NCBI GenBank assembly: GCA_021788565.1
Contig: JAJYKO010000051.1
Location: 1-13,366 of the forward strand
Source of the DNA: Chloroflexota bacterium
Lineage (GTDB): Bacteria > Chloroflexota > UBA6077
Direction of reading: 5' to 3'
DNA: 13,366 nucleotides
Part shown: piece after piece, positions 1 to 6,939 of the stretch
Layout: each line of letters starts with the position of its first letter
How positions within the stretch are numbered: position 1 is the stretch's first letter
Notes under the pieces: generated by a model
What the model was told of the DNA's origin: nothing
Seen by the model: only the letters and a program-made list of their open reading frames with translations
Databases searched by the model: none
Position numbers and translations under genes: made by a program

Positions 1-100
1 ATCCCCACCATGGCAAGAGGGAACGACTTTGGGGTGGTTGCTGCTGGCCGCCCGAATTGCGCTGACTCGGGGGCCCAGGTTGCCTTGGTGTCATACTCAT
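1..100 (-). CDS. N-terminus of a gene running off the left edge (function unknown)
   Basis: An ATG at 100-98 on the minus strand begins 33 codons that stay open to the window edge. A very strong Shine-Dalgarno sequence, GGAGGAGG, lies about 7 bases upstream (minus strand, around 107-115), which is the main reason for calling it. The visible peptide is hydrophilic and rich in Pro, Gln and Ser, and ends in LLPWWG, as if a membrane segment were about to start. A second in-frame ATG lies at 94-92. Short Pro/Gln-rich tails before a transmembrane anchor occur in membrane proteases such as FtsH and in other anchored proteins. An FtsH-like gene would fit the neighbourhood, but nothing family-specific is visible, so no function is assigned. 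Confidence 0.6.
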   Translation of the reverse strand, partial: MSMTPRQPGPPSQRNSGGQQQPPQSRSLLPWWG

Positions 101-351
101 CTGTTTTCCTCCTCCACCTGGGCTTGGCCTGTCGGCATCCGCGACATCGCCCGCGAGGCTCCAGTGTGTCAGGACCTCGGTCAGAGAATCGAAATCGCGG
201 AGAATACGGATGATCGTGCGCAACAGGTACGTCGCTGCTCTAGAAGCGACATGGCCACGAGTGTATTAAACAACGCGTGTAATATGCAAGGTCGGTGCCA
301 GCGCCGGGGGTGGCGCGCTTTCTGCGTGCCTTGTACCGTGGGAGGTGCACG
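101..351. other. Divergent intergenic region
   Basis: This gap separates the left-edge minus-strand gene from the plus-strand antitoxin gene. I see no convincing coding frame in it. It contains the only clearly AT-rich patch nearby (about 261-290), where promoters for either direction could sit: TAATAT at 280-285 on the plus strand, and TACACT with TTGCAT 18 bases upstream on the minus strand. The hexamer matches are weak, so no individual promoter is called. Confidence 0.35.
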
Positions 352-582
352 ATGGAGACGAGTATCACCGAAGCTGAGCTGGCAGCGCGCCTGCCGCAGA
401 TAGTAGATCGTGTCCGCCGAGGGGAGCAGTTCGTCGTGGTCCGCAACGGTGAGGCGGTTGCCGTGCTGGGGCCGCTGCACCCGAAGCTGAGCAGCGCCGT
501 TCTGGGAGTCGCAGAGCGGTTGAGAGACATGGCCAAGCCGGTTGACAGGCTCGCGAGACCCACAGGGACTCCTGTGGCCTAG
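352..582 (+). CDS. Phd/YefM-type antitoxin, small, without a toxin partner
   Basis: A 76-residue protein starts at an ATG preceded by GGGAGGTG at a good distance. Residues 1-43 have the Phd/YefM antitoxin pattern: an N-terminal helix with ITEAELAARLPQIVDRVRRGE, then a strand pair reading FVVVRNGEAVAVLGPL. In this family the N-terminal domain binds operator DNA as a dimer and the C-terminus wraps the toxin, usually a Doc, RelE or PIN-domain protein encoded just downstream. Here no toxin frame follows. The next 190 bases hold a decayed fragment of an unrelated gene on the other strand. The C-terminus after residue 50 (VAERLRDMAKPVDRLARP) lacks the acidic stretch I would expect before toxin contact, so it may be truncated. 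The family call is good; function as an antitoxin is uncertain. Confidence 0.7.
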   Translation: METSITEAELAARLPQIVDRVRRGEQFVVVRNGEAVAVLGPLHPKLSSAVLGVAERLRDMAKPVDRLARPTGTPVA

Positions 583-604
583 TAAGAAGAGCCAGGCGAA
601 GATA

Positions 605-760
605 GCTGTCGAAGGTCTCGTCGTCGTTTCCTGTCCACGAAGGCATGACCAACGTGCCCTCAGCGCCGAGGGCGGACCGGAGCGCCTCGATCATCGGACC
701 TCGTGCCTGGTTGATCATGGCCGGTCCATGCCCCCCCAAGCTGCGCACACTGTGAACCAT
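605..760 (-). pseudogene. Remnant of an aminoglycoside 3-N-acetyltransferase-like gene
   Basis: On the minus strand, from 760 down to about 605, the frame reads VHSVRSLG, then MIEALRSALGAEGTLVMPSWTGNDDETFD. This resembles the N-terminal core of the antibiotic N-acetyltransferase (AAC(3)) family, where VHSS-R-LG, a helix ending ALG-GTLVMP, and SWTGDDDxPFD-like residues are characteristic. Complete members are about 260-280 residues and acetylate the 3-amino group of aminoglycosides using acetyl-CoA. Only about 50 residues survive. The N-terminal lead-in is missing because the histidine kinase stop lies 14 bases upstream. The frame loses similarity at the antitoxin gene. There is no good ribosome-binding site. 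It is best read as a deletion remnant and cannot confer activity. Confidence 0.6.
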
Positions 761-773
761 TGAGGAGGCAGAG

Positions 774-2627
774 CTATTCGGGTTCACTCTCAGAATCATG
801 GGAGGACTCCGCGACAGGCAGCGAGAAGCGGAACGTGCTGCCTTTTCCGACTTCGCTCTCGACCCAGATGCGCCCTCCATGAGCCTCGACCAGAAGGCGG
901 GTTATGTAGAGGCCGAGTCCGAGGCCCTCGCGCCGCTGCCGTGCCTCGCGTGTTCTGTGGAAGCGCTGAAAGAGATACGGTAGCTCCTCGACAGGGATTC
1001 CTTGCCCTCGGTCGGACACCGAAGTGACGATCTCCCCATCGGCCTGAGTGAGAGCGACCTTGACGTCGGAACCGGGCTCCCCGTACTTGAGGGCGTTGGT
1101 CAGGAGGTTTGTCATGATTCGTTCGAGACGGTTTTCGTCGGCGAAGACCATCGGGAGCTTCTGAGGCGAGTCCAGTTTGATCCGGTCCGACTCGAGCACG
1201 CCGCCAAATCTCTCCTTGAGGTCCAGGATGAACGATCGTAGATCCACCGCGCTGCGGTCTAGCCGGAGTTGCCCGGACTCTAGTCGCGCGGAGTCGACCA
1301 AATCCTGGATCATTGCATTCATCCTCTCGGCGCTGGTGACGAGGGCGCCGGCGCTCTTGCGTACCATCTCAACTCTGTCGGGGGCGCTTCGAATCATGAG
1401 TCCCTGGCCCAGGATCACGGTGAGCGGCGTTCGGAGATCGTGGGAGATCATGTGGATGTAGGCTTCGCGTTCCTGCTCTCGAAGCCGTATCTCCGAGGCC
1501 ATGCGATTGAACGCACTGGCCAGATCCTCCAACTCCTTCGGCCCGTGCACGTCCACCTGACGATCTAGCTTCCCCCGGCCGACTTCCAGCGCGTGCTCCT
1601 CGAGGCGGCTGATGGGTGAGGAGATGCGCCGGCTGATGGCGAGTGCCGCCAGGAGAGACGCCATAGCGACGAGGACGAGCAGTACTCCGTCGAGGAAAAG
1701 CGATTGGAGAACTGGGGCCATTGCAGTGGTCCACGGCAGGCTCGCCACCGCAACCCAGCCCAGGCCGGCGATGGGAACGAAGGCTCCGAGACGATGGCTC
1801 CCGTCGACCGGCGACTTGAAGCTCGTGGCAACGTCCTTTCCAGCCAGCGCAGGGGCCATGACAGATTGGATCGCGGTCAAGTGACGCTCTGCCAGGGAGA
1901 GTTGAACCGATGGGTCCCGGTACACAAGTACACCCTGGCTATCGACAATGCTGAGGTTCTCCTGAGCCGACTTCTGGACCTGAAGCACGCTGCTCAAGTT
2001 CAGCGGGTTCACGAGTGCCATCACCGTTCCCTGCAGGTGGCCCTTGCTGTCTGTGACACCACGTGCAATGGCGAAGGTCAACTGACCGTTTGCTGTCCAT
2101 TGGAAGAGGTTGCTGACGGTAGTTTCCTTCCCTCCGAGAATAGCCCGAAAGTAAGCCTCATTTCCGACGGATACGCCAACCATCTTAGGATCGCTGGACG
2201 CCACTACCCGACCTTGCAGGTCTACCCAGCTGTAGGAAAGGACGGATCCGTAGCCCTGCGCGCTCTGCACGAGAAGCCGGTTTTCCTCGGCCGAGGACAC
2301 TGGGCTTGGGGAGGTAAAGACTGCCCCGATGGCAACCTCCTCGTGAAGGACATCTCGGACGAAATCGCCGAAGGTAATCCCCACCGCGTGGGCAACTGCA
2401 ACGCTGTTCTGAAGCACCGCTGCCTGGTGCTCCTGAAATCTCTCGTAGAAGTTGCTTGTCACCACCAGAAGAATGGGCACGAAGACGACCAGTAAGAGGG
2501 AAAGAAGCGTGCCTCGGACAGTACTAGGAAGAGCTCGACTCGCTCGAGCCCGCAGCGGTGCCCACCATCTCCGCCCCGCCCCGAGGCTGGTCTTTTCAGC
2601 ATGATTGTCACCGCTCTTGCGGATCAT
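774..2627 (-). CDS. Membrane sensor histidine kinase, Cache-HAMP-HisKA-HATPase
   Basis: This is a 617-residue kinase of a two-component system. A short basic N-terminus precedes membrane helix 1 (about 40-58), an extracellular Cache-like sensor region (about 60-305; note [13 protein letters not shown] and FRAILGG), helix 2 (308-331), HAMP (332-385), HisKA with phosphoacceptor H396 in SHDLRTPL, and HATPase_c with N507/N511, DRGQGIP (539-545) and GLGLGL (568-573). Extracellular Cache domains typically bind small molecules, so it probably senses an external ligand and phosphorylates a response regulator. The ATG at 2627 was chosen for the upstream AGGAGG at about 12 bases; an alternative ATG at 2714 adds 29 hydrophilic residues. 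No response regulator is in the window. It is divergent from pspA, across 201 bases, which suggests but does not show a regulatory link. Confidence 0.93.
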   Translation of the reverse strand: MIRKSGDNHAEKTSLGAGRRWWAPLRARASRALPSTVRGTLLSLLLVVFVPILLVVTSNFYERFQEHQAAVLQNSVAVAHAVGITFGDFVRDVLHEEVAIGAVFTSPSPVSSAEENRLLVQSAQGYGSVLSYSWVDLQGRVVASSDPKMVGVSVGNEAYFRAILGGKETTVSNLFQWTANGQLTFAIARGVTDSKGHLQGTVMALVNPLNLSSVLQVQKSAQENLSIVDSQGVLVYRDPSVQLSLAERHLTAIQSVMAPALAGKDVATSFKSPVDGSHRLGAFVPIAGLGWVAVASLPWTTAMAPVLQSLFLDGVLLVLVAMASLLAALAISRRISSPISRLEEHALEVGRGKLDRQVDVHGPKELEDLASAFNRMASEIRLREQEREAYIHMISHDLRTPLTVILGQGLMIRSAPDRVEMVRKSAGALVTSAERMNAMIQDLVDSARLESGQLRLDRSAVDLRSFILDLKERFGGVLESDRIKLDSPQKLPMVFADENRLERIMTNLLTNALKYGEPGSDVKVALTQADGEIVTSVSDRGQGIPVEELPYLFQRFHRTREARQRREGLGLGLYITRLLVEAHGGRIWVESEVGKGSTFRFSLPVAESSHDSESEPE

Positions 2628-2828
2628 GGGTTGCCGGTTCCTCCTTGTCGCCGTCTGAACGAACTGGATGGGGACATCGTGTTTTTTAGCATGAACCGTG
2701 CTCACACGAGGCATGAAAGCTGCCTTCACACTTGACGTTTGGAGCCTGTGTCGCGCAGATAGATGCCGATGCGGGCCTGACAAGAATACGTTGTGCAGTT
2801 CACGCTGCAACCGAGTGAAGGAGGAAGC
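2628..2828. other. Divergent regulatory region between the histidine kinase and pspA
   Basis: These 201 bases contain the 5' ends of both transcripts. On the plus strand a TTGACG hexamer lies near 2732, but no good -10 follows at 17 bases. GAAGGAGG just before 2829 is the pspA ribosome-binding site. An imperfect symmetry, TTCAC...GTGAA, lies around 2799-2819, directly over the pspA leader. On the minus strand, TGCTAAAAA around 2685-2694 could serve as an extended -10 for the kinase. No element is strong enough for a separate call. Confidence 0.4.
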
Positions 2829-3572
2829 ATGGGATTGATATCTCGGATGTCGACCGTCATCAAGTCGAAGGTGAGCAATCTTCTGGATAGGGCCGAAGAT
2901 CCCAGGGAGACGATGGACTACGCCTACCAGAAGCAGTTGGAGCATCTCCAAGACGTCAAGAGAGGAATCGTCGAGGTTGTCGCCTCCAGACGGCGCCTGG
3001 AGTTGCAGGCGGCCACGCTTCAAGACAACGCGAACAAACTCGATGGGCAGGCCCGTCAGGCTATGACTGCCGGAAGGGAAGACCTGGCGCGTCTGGCGCT
3101 GCAGAGAAAACAGGTAGCGATCTCACAGGTTCAGGGTCTCAGTTCTCAGATCTCCGACTTGGAGGACCAACAGGAGAAGCTTGTCGCCGTGGAGGAGAGG
3201 CTATCCACAAAGGTCGAGGCGTTCCGGACCCAGAAGGAGGTCATCAAGGCTCAGTACTCGGCTGCCGAGGCCCAGGTGAAGATCGGGGAGTCGGTCACGG
3301 GGCTGTCGGAGGAGATGGCGGACGTGGGTCTGGCGGTCGACCGAGCCCAGCAGAAGACCGAGGCCCTGCAGGCACGCGCTGGGGCGATCGATGAACTCGT
3401 GGCGGGTGGGACTCTGGAGGACGTAACGGGCAGCCAGGATGCCCTGGAGAGCCAATTATCCCAGCTCACGGCCAACCAGAACGTCGACCAGGAATTGGAA
3501 CAAATGAAGCAGCAGATTAGCCTGCAAGGACCGGCCAAGCCCAAGCAGCTCACGGAGGGGAAGGGGCAATGA
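2829..3572 (+). CDS. pspA: PspA/IM30 (Vipp1) family membrane-stress protein
   Basis: A 247-residue, almost entirely helical coiled-coil protein of the PspA/IM30 family, an ESCRT-III relative that binds and stabilises stressed inner membranes. The N-terminus [25 protein letters not shown] is the family's amphipathic membrane-binding helix followed by the conserved AEDP turn; [15 protein letters not shown] and a long heptad-rich region follow. A linker GGTLEDVT (about 204-211) precedes a C-terminal helix ending in a basic tail. The ATG at 2829 sits 5-7 bases after GAAGGAGGA; an earlier in-frame start at 2793 would only add residues not seen in the family. The stop overlaps the next start in ATGA, so pspAA is translationally coupled. 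No PspB/C or PspF is present, so regulation must differ from the enterobacterial system. Confidence 0.95.
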   Translation: MGLISRMSTVIKSKVSNLLDRAEDPRETMDYAYQKQLEHLQDVKRGIVEVVASRRRLELQAATLQDNANKLDGQARQAMTAGREDLARLALQRKQVAISQVQGLSSQISDLEDQQEKLVAVEERLSTKVEAFRTQKEVIKAQYSAAEAQVKIGESVTGLSEEMADVGLAVDRAQQKTEALQARAGAIDELVAGGTLEDVTGSQDALESQLSQLTANQNVDQELEQMKQQISLQGPAKPKQLTEGKGQ

Positions 3573-3850
3573 TAGTCCGCATATCTACCGAGGGCCAGTA
3601 TGACGTTGACAGCGATACCGTGGAGCGCATCAACGAAATCGATACGCACTTGATGGCAGCGGTGCAGGACAACGACGAGGTCGCGTTCTCGCGACTGCTG
3701 GCGGACCTGGTAGGCATAGTCCGGCAGGGTGGGAAGGTGGTCCCGACCGGACAACTTGTCGAGTCTGACCTGATCCTTCCGCCACCGGACACCTCTCTGG
3801 AGGAGGCGAGGCGCCTGTTCGCCGTCGACGGGGCACTGCCGCAGCCCTAA
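3569..3850 (+). CDS. pspAA: PspA-associated protein PspAA
   Basis: A 93-residue protein that begins inside the pspA stop (ATGA overlap). The N-terminus [25 protein letters not shown], the centre (AAVQDNDEVAFSRLLADLVGIVRQGG) and the end (ESDLILPPPDTSLEEARRLF) match what I know of the PspAA family, small soluble proteins found next to PspA in Actinobacteria and Chloroflexi. Its biochemical role is not established; coupling to pspA suggests it binds or tunes PspA assembly. It has no membrane segment. Its TAA stop (3848-3850) overlaps the TAG stop of the opposing pspAB gene (3849-3847), leaving no room for a terminator between the two operons. Confidence 0.9.
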   Translation: MIVRISTEGQYDVDSDTVERINEIDTHLMAAVQDNDEVAFSRLLADLVGIVRQGGKVVPTGQLVESDLILPPPDTSLEEARRLFAVDGALPQP

Positions 3851-4416
3851 AGCGGTATGTCCCACAGCGGAAACCATCGCTCCAGCTCGGGCTCGATCGG
3901 GAGCTCTTTCTGCATGGCTGCCATCAACCGCAGTTCCGTGGCGTTCTCCCGCTCCCTCGACTGCCCTTGGGGCACGAAGGGGTAATAGGTACCCCGCTTA
4001 TAATTGTATATCCAATACATGGGACGCCCCTTATCCGAGAACTTGAAGACAGCGGCGAGCAGCTGATCTCCGAACCCATGCTCTTGAAGAGTCATGCTGA
4101 CCAGGTGAATCGTCGTGACCAGGTCCTCGAATTCGGGGTCGTCGAGGGTGACCCACTGGAAACCGAAGCTGTCCATCTGCGTCTGAATCTTCGCCCCAGT
4201 TTCCCGGCCGCTGATCTGTAGCAGCCCCTCCAGTTCCGGCTGCAGCCCCTCAAACTGACCAGACTCGAGCGGGCGAAAACAGACGCCCGCTCGATTGCTG
4301 GACTGCAGCTGAAGTTCCGCCGTCAGAGTGACGTAAGCGGTGGAGATCGCAAAGAGCCGTTCCAGCTTCGACTGAACCGGCTGTGTCCGTCCGAGAAGGA
4401 TGTCCAGGATCCTCAT
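3847..4416 (-). CDS. pspAB: PspA-associated protein PspAB
   Basis: A 189-residue soluble protein matching the PspAB family by several motifs: RILDILLGR at the N-terminus, AGVCFRPLE (43-51), DPEFEDLVTTIH (93-104), YNYKRGTYYPF (137-147), and a C-terminal RWFPLWDIP. The family is found with PspA, PspAA and an HtpX-type protease, mainly in Actinobacteria and Chloroflexi; the molecular function is unknown. The ATG at 4416 lies inside the htpX stop (ATGA overlap), so the two are translationally coupled. Linkage to htpX on one strand and to pspA-pspAA tail to tail supports one functional module. The length looks complete, with no frameshift. Confidence 0.9.
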   Translation of the reverse strand: MRILDILLGRTQPVQSKLERLFAISTAYVTLTAELQLQSSNRAGVCFRPLESGQFEGLQPELEGLLQISGRETGAKIQTQMDSFGFQWVTLDDPEFEDLVTTIHLVSMTLQEHGFGDQLLAAVFKFSDKGRPMYWIYNYKRGTYYPFVPQGQSRERENATELRLMAAMQKELPIEPELERWFPLWDIPL

Positions 4417-5342
4417 GCTACGCGCTCCATCTCCTGCTGCATTCGACTCAGCCGCGCTAATCGGTGCTCCAGCGACGGGTGAGTGGACAGGAGCTCCGAT
4501 AGAGATGAACCCGACATCGCGGGGAAGAAGAAGAATGCGTTCATTCCTTCAACCTGGCGAAGGTCCTGCTGCGGGATTCTCTGCATGGTGCCGCTGATCT
4601 TTACCAATGCCGAGGACAGCTGAGACGGGGCTCCGGTGATGATGGCGGAACCTCGATCGGCGGCAAACTCGCGATATCGAGACAGCGCTCGGATCAGAAA
4701 GAAGCTGATCACCCAGACGGCCAGCGCCGCGAGGTAGACGAAAATAATGTATCCGCCCCCGCCGCGGCCGCGCCTGCGTCCGCCGCCGTACCCACCGAAG
4801 CCGCCGAACCCAAACAAGCTACCCCACATGAGGGTTCGCATCATGAAGAATGCCGCGGTCGAGAGAAAGCTGGCAATGGTAATCACCATGGCGTCGCGGT
4901 TCTTAACGTGCGTGAGCTCGTGAGCAATCACCGCTTCCAACTCGGGCGGTTCCAGCCGCCGCATCAGCCCTGAGGTGACCGCCACAACCGCGTTCTTAAG
5001 GCTCCGCCCCGTGGCAAACGCGTTGGGCACATCGGTATCAGCTATGGCCACTTTGGGCTTGGGCAGGTCCGCGAGGGCTACTAACCTGTCGACAATGCCG
5101 TGCAATTGGGGCGCCTCCTCCGGCGAGACGATTCGTGCCCCCATCGACCAGAGGACGATCCGGTCGGAGAAATAGTACTGGATTCCCATCAAGATGACCG
5201 CGATCACTAACAGCGAGACATAGCTTACTCCGGCCGCCCAGAGCACCGCGAGGAATCCGAGGTACACGGCGAAGAGGAGGAACATGGTGATGAACATCCG
5301 TACCGTCAATTCTGTATCTCTGCCATACCACCTGGTACGCAT
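4413..5342 (-). CDS. htpX: HtpX-like M48 membrane zinc metalloprotease
   Basis: A 309-residue integral membrane protease of family M48B. Two membrane helices lie near the N-terminus (about 16-38 and 42-57). The zinc-binding HELTH motif is at 141-145 and the third ligand Glu at 225 in SRYREFAADRGSA. Two more hydrophobic segments flank a loop (about 152-176 and 199-219). HtpX-type enzymes degrade misfolded membrane proteins. The loop at 177-197 is strikingly rich in Gly and Arg (FGFGGFGGYGGG, then RRRGRGGGG). The ATG at 5342 matches the usual HtpX start with a charged end before helix 1, and has AAGGAAGGCAGG upstream; an upstream in-frame start at 5474 would add 44 hydrophilic residues atypical of the family. 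It is the first gene of a two-gene operon with pspAB. Confidence 0.93.
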   Translation of the reverse strand: MRTRWYGRDTELTVRMFITMFLLFAVYLGFLAVLWAAGVSYVSLLVIAVILMGIQYYFSDRIVLWSMGARIVSPEEAPQLHGIVDRLVALADLPKPKVAIADTDVPNAFATGRSLKNAVVAVTSGLMRRLEPPELEAVIAHELTHVKNRDAMVITIASFLSTAAFFMMRTLMWGSLFGFGGFGGYGGGRRRGRGGGGYIIFVYLAALAVWVISFFLIRALSRYREFAADRGSAIITGAPSQLSSALVKISGTMQRIPQQDLRQVEGMNAFFFFPAMSGSSLSELLSTHPSLEHRLARLSRMQQEMERVA

Positions 5343-5478
5343 ATCGAGTTGCCTGCCTTCCTTGAGATGAGCTCTGACCAGGTTTCCGCCGCTCCGCGTG
5401 TTGAGTCGGGCTGCCGATCCTGGCGTCTCTTCGACCTCGAGCACATCCCCCCTAAAGGCACAGGAAACGCACAAACCA

Positions 5479-5509
5479 GACCTCCGAGGTCTTGAAGACC
5501 TCGGAGGTC
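5479..5509. repeat. 31-bp perfect palindrome, copy 1
   Basis: The arms GACCTCCGAGGTCTT and AAGACCTCGGAGGTC are exact reverse complements around a single central base. Each arm is itself symmetric (GACCTC-C-GAGGTC), so the element is nested and could fold as one hairpin or two. A near-copy lies 22 bases further on. It sits downstream of htrA and upstream of htpX, where it could terminate transcription or protect an RNA end. REP-like palindromes of this style are common at gene ends in some Chloroflexi; assignment to a genome-wide family is inference. Confidence 0.8.
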
Positions 5510-5525
5510 GAGGGTGGGCTCATCT

Positions 5526-5564
5526 AGGGAAAAACCTCCGAGGTCTTGGAGACCTCGGAGGTTT
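5526..5564 (-). terminator. Intrinsic terminator of htrA, palindrome copy 2
   Basis: The arms AAACCTCCGAGGTCT (5532-5546) and AGACCTCGGAGGTTT (5550-5564) are perfectly complementary across a 3-base loop. On the minus strand the stem is followed by a run of five T (5534-5530). It begins only 7 bases after the htrA stop codon. A strong GC-rich stem with a T tract is a classic Rho-independent terminator. Its core is nearly identical to the palindrome at 5479-5509. Confidence 0.75.
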
Positions 5565-5571
5565 GCAGATA

Positions 5572-6750
5572 TTACCCGCCGCTTGGCATCGTTCCCAATG
5601 TGACCTTCACCTGCAAGCTCTGCGAGCCCCTCTGGACAGTGAGGGTGATCACGTCGCCAGGCTTCTTGCTCTGCAGGTACTTGCCCAGCGTGGAATCGCT
5701 GGTTATGTCGTGGCCATCCACCTGCGTAACAACATCTCCCTGCTTGAGCCCTGCCTGTGCCGCGGGCGAGCCGCTCACCACCTGGGCCACCACTATTCCC
5801 TTGGTGCCGGAAGGTACGCTGAGCTGCCTGGCCAGGGAGGGGGTGAGATCCGTGTAACCGATTCCGATGAAGGGATGGACCACTTTGCCCGTGGCGACAA
5901 GCTGGTCGGCTATAGGCTTGGCCGTGTTGATGGCGATGGCGAAGCCTATTCCCTGGGCCTGCACCCCAGGCTCAGCTGTCCCCGCGATCAAGGTGTTGAT
6001 CCCCACCACCTGACCCTGGAGGTTCACCAGGGCCCCTCCGCTGTTGCCGGGGTTGATGGAGGCATCGGTCTGGATCACGTCATAGAGGAAGGGACCGGCC
6101 TGCCCGGTAGTCTGGCTAGGCGGCTCCTGAACCGTCCTGTTCAGGGCGCTGACCACACCCTGGGTGACGGTGGGGCCACCCGGGAGGGCCAGGGCGTTAC
6201 CGATGGCTACCACCCACTCCCCTACCTGGAGCTGCCCTGAGTCTCCAAGCTGGGCCACCGGAAGGTTCGTCCCCTGGATCTGCACGACCGCCAGGTCGGT
6301 CTGAGGGTCTCCTCCAACCAGCTTGGCAGGGAACGAGCGGCCGTCCGGCAGGGACACGCTGAGGCTTGTAGCACCAGATACGACGTGATCGTTGGTGAGG
6401 ATGTGGCCCTGGGAATCGTAGATCACCCCGGAGCCTACACCAGTTGCTGGGACCGTCTGCCCGAAGGCGCTCAAGCTTTGCTGGGTGGAGGTGATCTGGA
6501 CGATGGCAGGCTTGACTTTCTGGGCCACCTGCTGGATGGCAGTCACGAATGAGGCGCTTGGATTGGCTTGAGCGCTGGTGGCCGTAGAGCTCGTAGCCTG
6601 AGCGGTCGGGCCGACGGTGGGCGAAGGCGCCGCTGTCGCCTGCGACGATGGCGCGGTCGTGGAACTGCAGGCCATGGTTCCGATGAGGAGGAATAGCGAT
6701 ACGAAGGTGGGCGCGATGGCGCGCTTCAAGTCAGCATTCACCGATGGCAT
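5572..6750 (-). CDS. htrA: HtrA/DegP-like trypsin-fold serine protease with PDZ domain, probable lipoprotein
   Basis: A 392-residue S1C protease. A signal sequence (about 8-27) ends in GTMAC, a plausible lipobox with C28, followed by a Ser/Thr/Ala/Pro-rich linker (29-65) that would hold the enzyme away from the membrane. The protease domain (about 68-285) has the complete catalytic triad: H122 in LTNDHVV, D152 in TDLAVV, S237 in NPGNSGGAL. One C-terminal PDZ domain (about 293-386) includes the GSPAAQAGLKQGDVV signature. HtrA enzymes degrade or refold damaged exported proteins. The start is ambiguous: AAGGAG sits only 1 base before the ATG at 6750 but 10 bases before an in-frame GTG at 6741, so translation may begin at the GTG, three codons later. 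The gene is monocistronic, ending at a strong terminator. Confidence 0.95.
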   Translation of the reverse strand: MPSVNADLKRAIAPTFVSLFLLIGTMACSSTTAPSSQATAAPSPTVGPTAQATSSTATSAQANPSASFVTAIQQVAQKVKPAIVQITSTQQSLSAFGQTVPATGVGSGVIYDSQGHILTNDHVVSGATSLSVSLPDGRSFPAKLVGGDPQTDLAVVQIQGTNLPVAQLGDSGQLQVGEWVVAIGNALALPGGPTVTQGVVSALNRTVQEPPSQTTGQAGPFLYDVIQTDASINPGNSGGALVNLQGQVVGINTLIAGTAEPGVQAQGIGFAIAINTAKPIADQLVATGKVVHPFIGIGYTDLTPSLARQLSVPSGTKGIVVAQVVSGSPAAQAGLKQGDVVTQVDGHDITSDSTLGKYLQSKKPGDVITLTVQRGSQSLQVKVTLGTMPSGG

Positions 6751-6751
6751 T

Positions 6752-6757
6752 CTCCTT
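6752..6757 (-). promoter_or_regulatory. Ribosome-binding site of htrA that questions the ATG start
   Basis: AAGGAG on the minus strand lies one base from the ATG at 6750-6748, too close for normal initiation. It is 10 bases from the in-frame GTG at 6741-6739. The spacing favours the GTG or an unusual initiation context; only three residues of the signal peptide's N-terminus are affected. Confidence 0.5.
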
Positions 6758-6762
6758 CCAGG

Positions 6763-6791
6763 ATAGTAGGATAGACTGTGGGGAACGTCAC
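6763..6791 (-). promoter_or_regulatory. Possible sigma-70-type promoter of htrA
   Basis: On the minus strand GTGACG (6791-6786) and TACTAT (6768-6763) are separated by exactly 17 bases. Each matches four of six bases of the TTGACA and TATAAT consensus. Transcription would start near 6756, giving a very short leader. That is a point against it, or suggests near-leaderless initiation. Confidence 0.25.
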
Positions 6792-6884
6792 TCCACGGAA
6801 ACGACGTAATTGCAGATCCCGTACCGAGAGTCAGGCCACTGGTAACAATGGGTGAGCGACGGGGTGCCTGAGGCGGAGCGGATA

Positions 6885-6893
6885 TGGTACTAT
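6885..6893 (+). promoter_or_regulatory. Possible extended -10 promoter for tauE
   Basis: TGG followed by TACTAT forms an extended -10 element (TGn plus four of six TATAAT bases). No good -35 is seen, which extended -10 promoters can tolerate. Transcription from here would start near 6900, giving a leader of about 234 bases that contains all the stem-loops up to the tauE start. Confidence 0.25.
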
Positions 6894-6939
6894 TACTTTG
6901 GACCCAATCAGCGAGATTTGCCCCTCAGTTAGCACCGAC

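Larger units (their letters stand above)
5343..5571. other. Intergenic region between htrA and htpX (both minus strand)
   Basis: The region carries the end of the htrA transcript and the start of the htpX transcript. The htrA-proximal half contains two palindromes described separately. The rest (5343-5478) presumably holds the htpX promoter, but I could not find a convincing -35/-10 pair there. No gene is seen. Confidence 0.4.

Noticed and set aside
1704..2495. Open frame on the plus strand over the kinase sensor region
   Set aside because: It shows no recognisable domain and lies entirely inside the well-supported kinase gene.
2606..2621. Sigma-54-like TGTCACC-GCTC-TTGCG upstream of pspA
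   Set aside because: The nearly invariant GG at -24 is GT, and the site lies within the kinase coding start about 208 bases before pspA.
2712..2714. Upstream ATG as the kinase start
   Set aside because: It adds 29 residues without domain content. The downstream ATG at 2627-2625 has AGGAGG, although the upstream choice cannot be fully excluded.
5479..5564. Two repeats as a minimal CRISPR array
   Set aside because: There are only two copies, fully palindromic, without a third unit or cas genes; the second copy is a terminator with a T tract.
5398..6240. Long open frame on the plus strand over htrA
   Set aside because: It is antisense to the protease domain, has no ribosome-binding site, and its composition reflects the GC-rich opposite strand. 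The minus-strand HtrA reading has all catalytic motifs.
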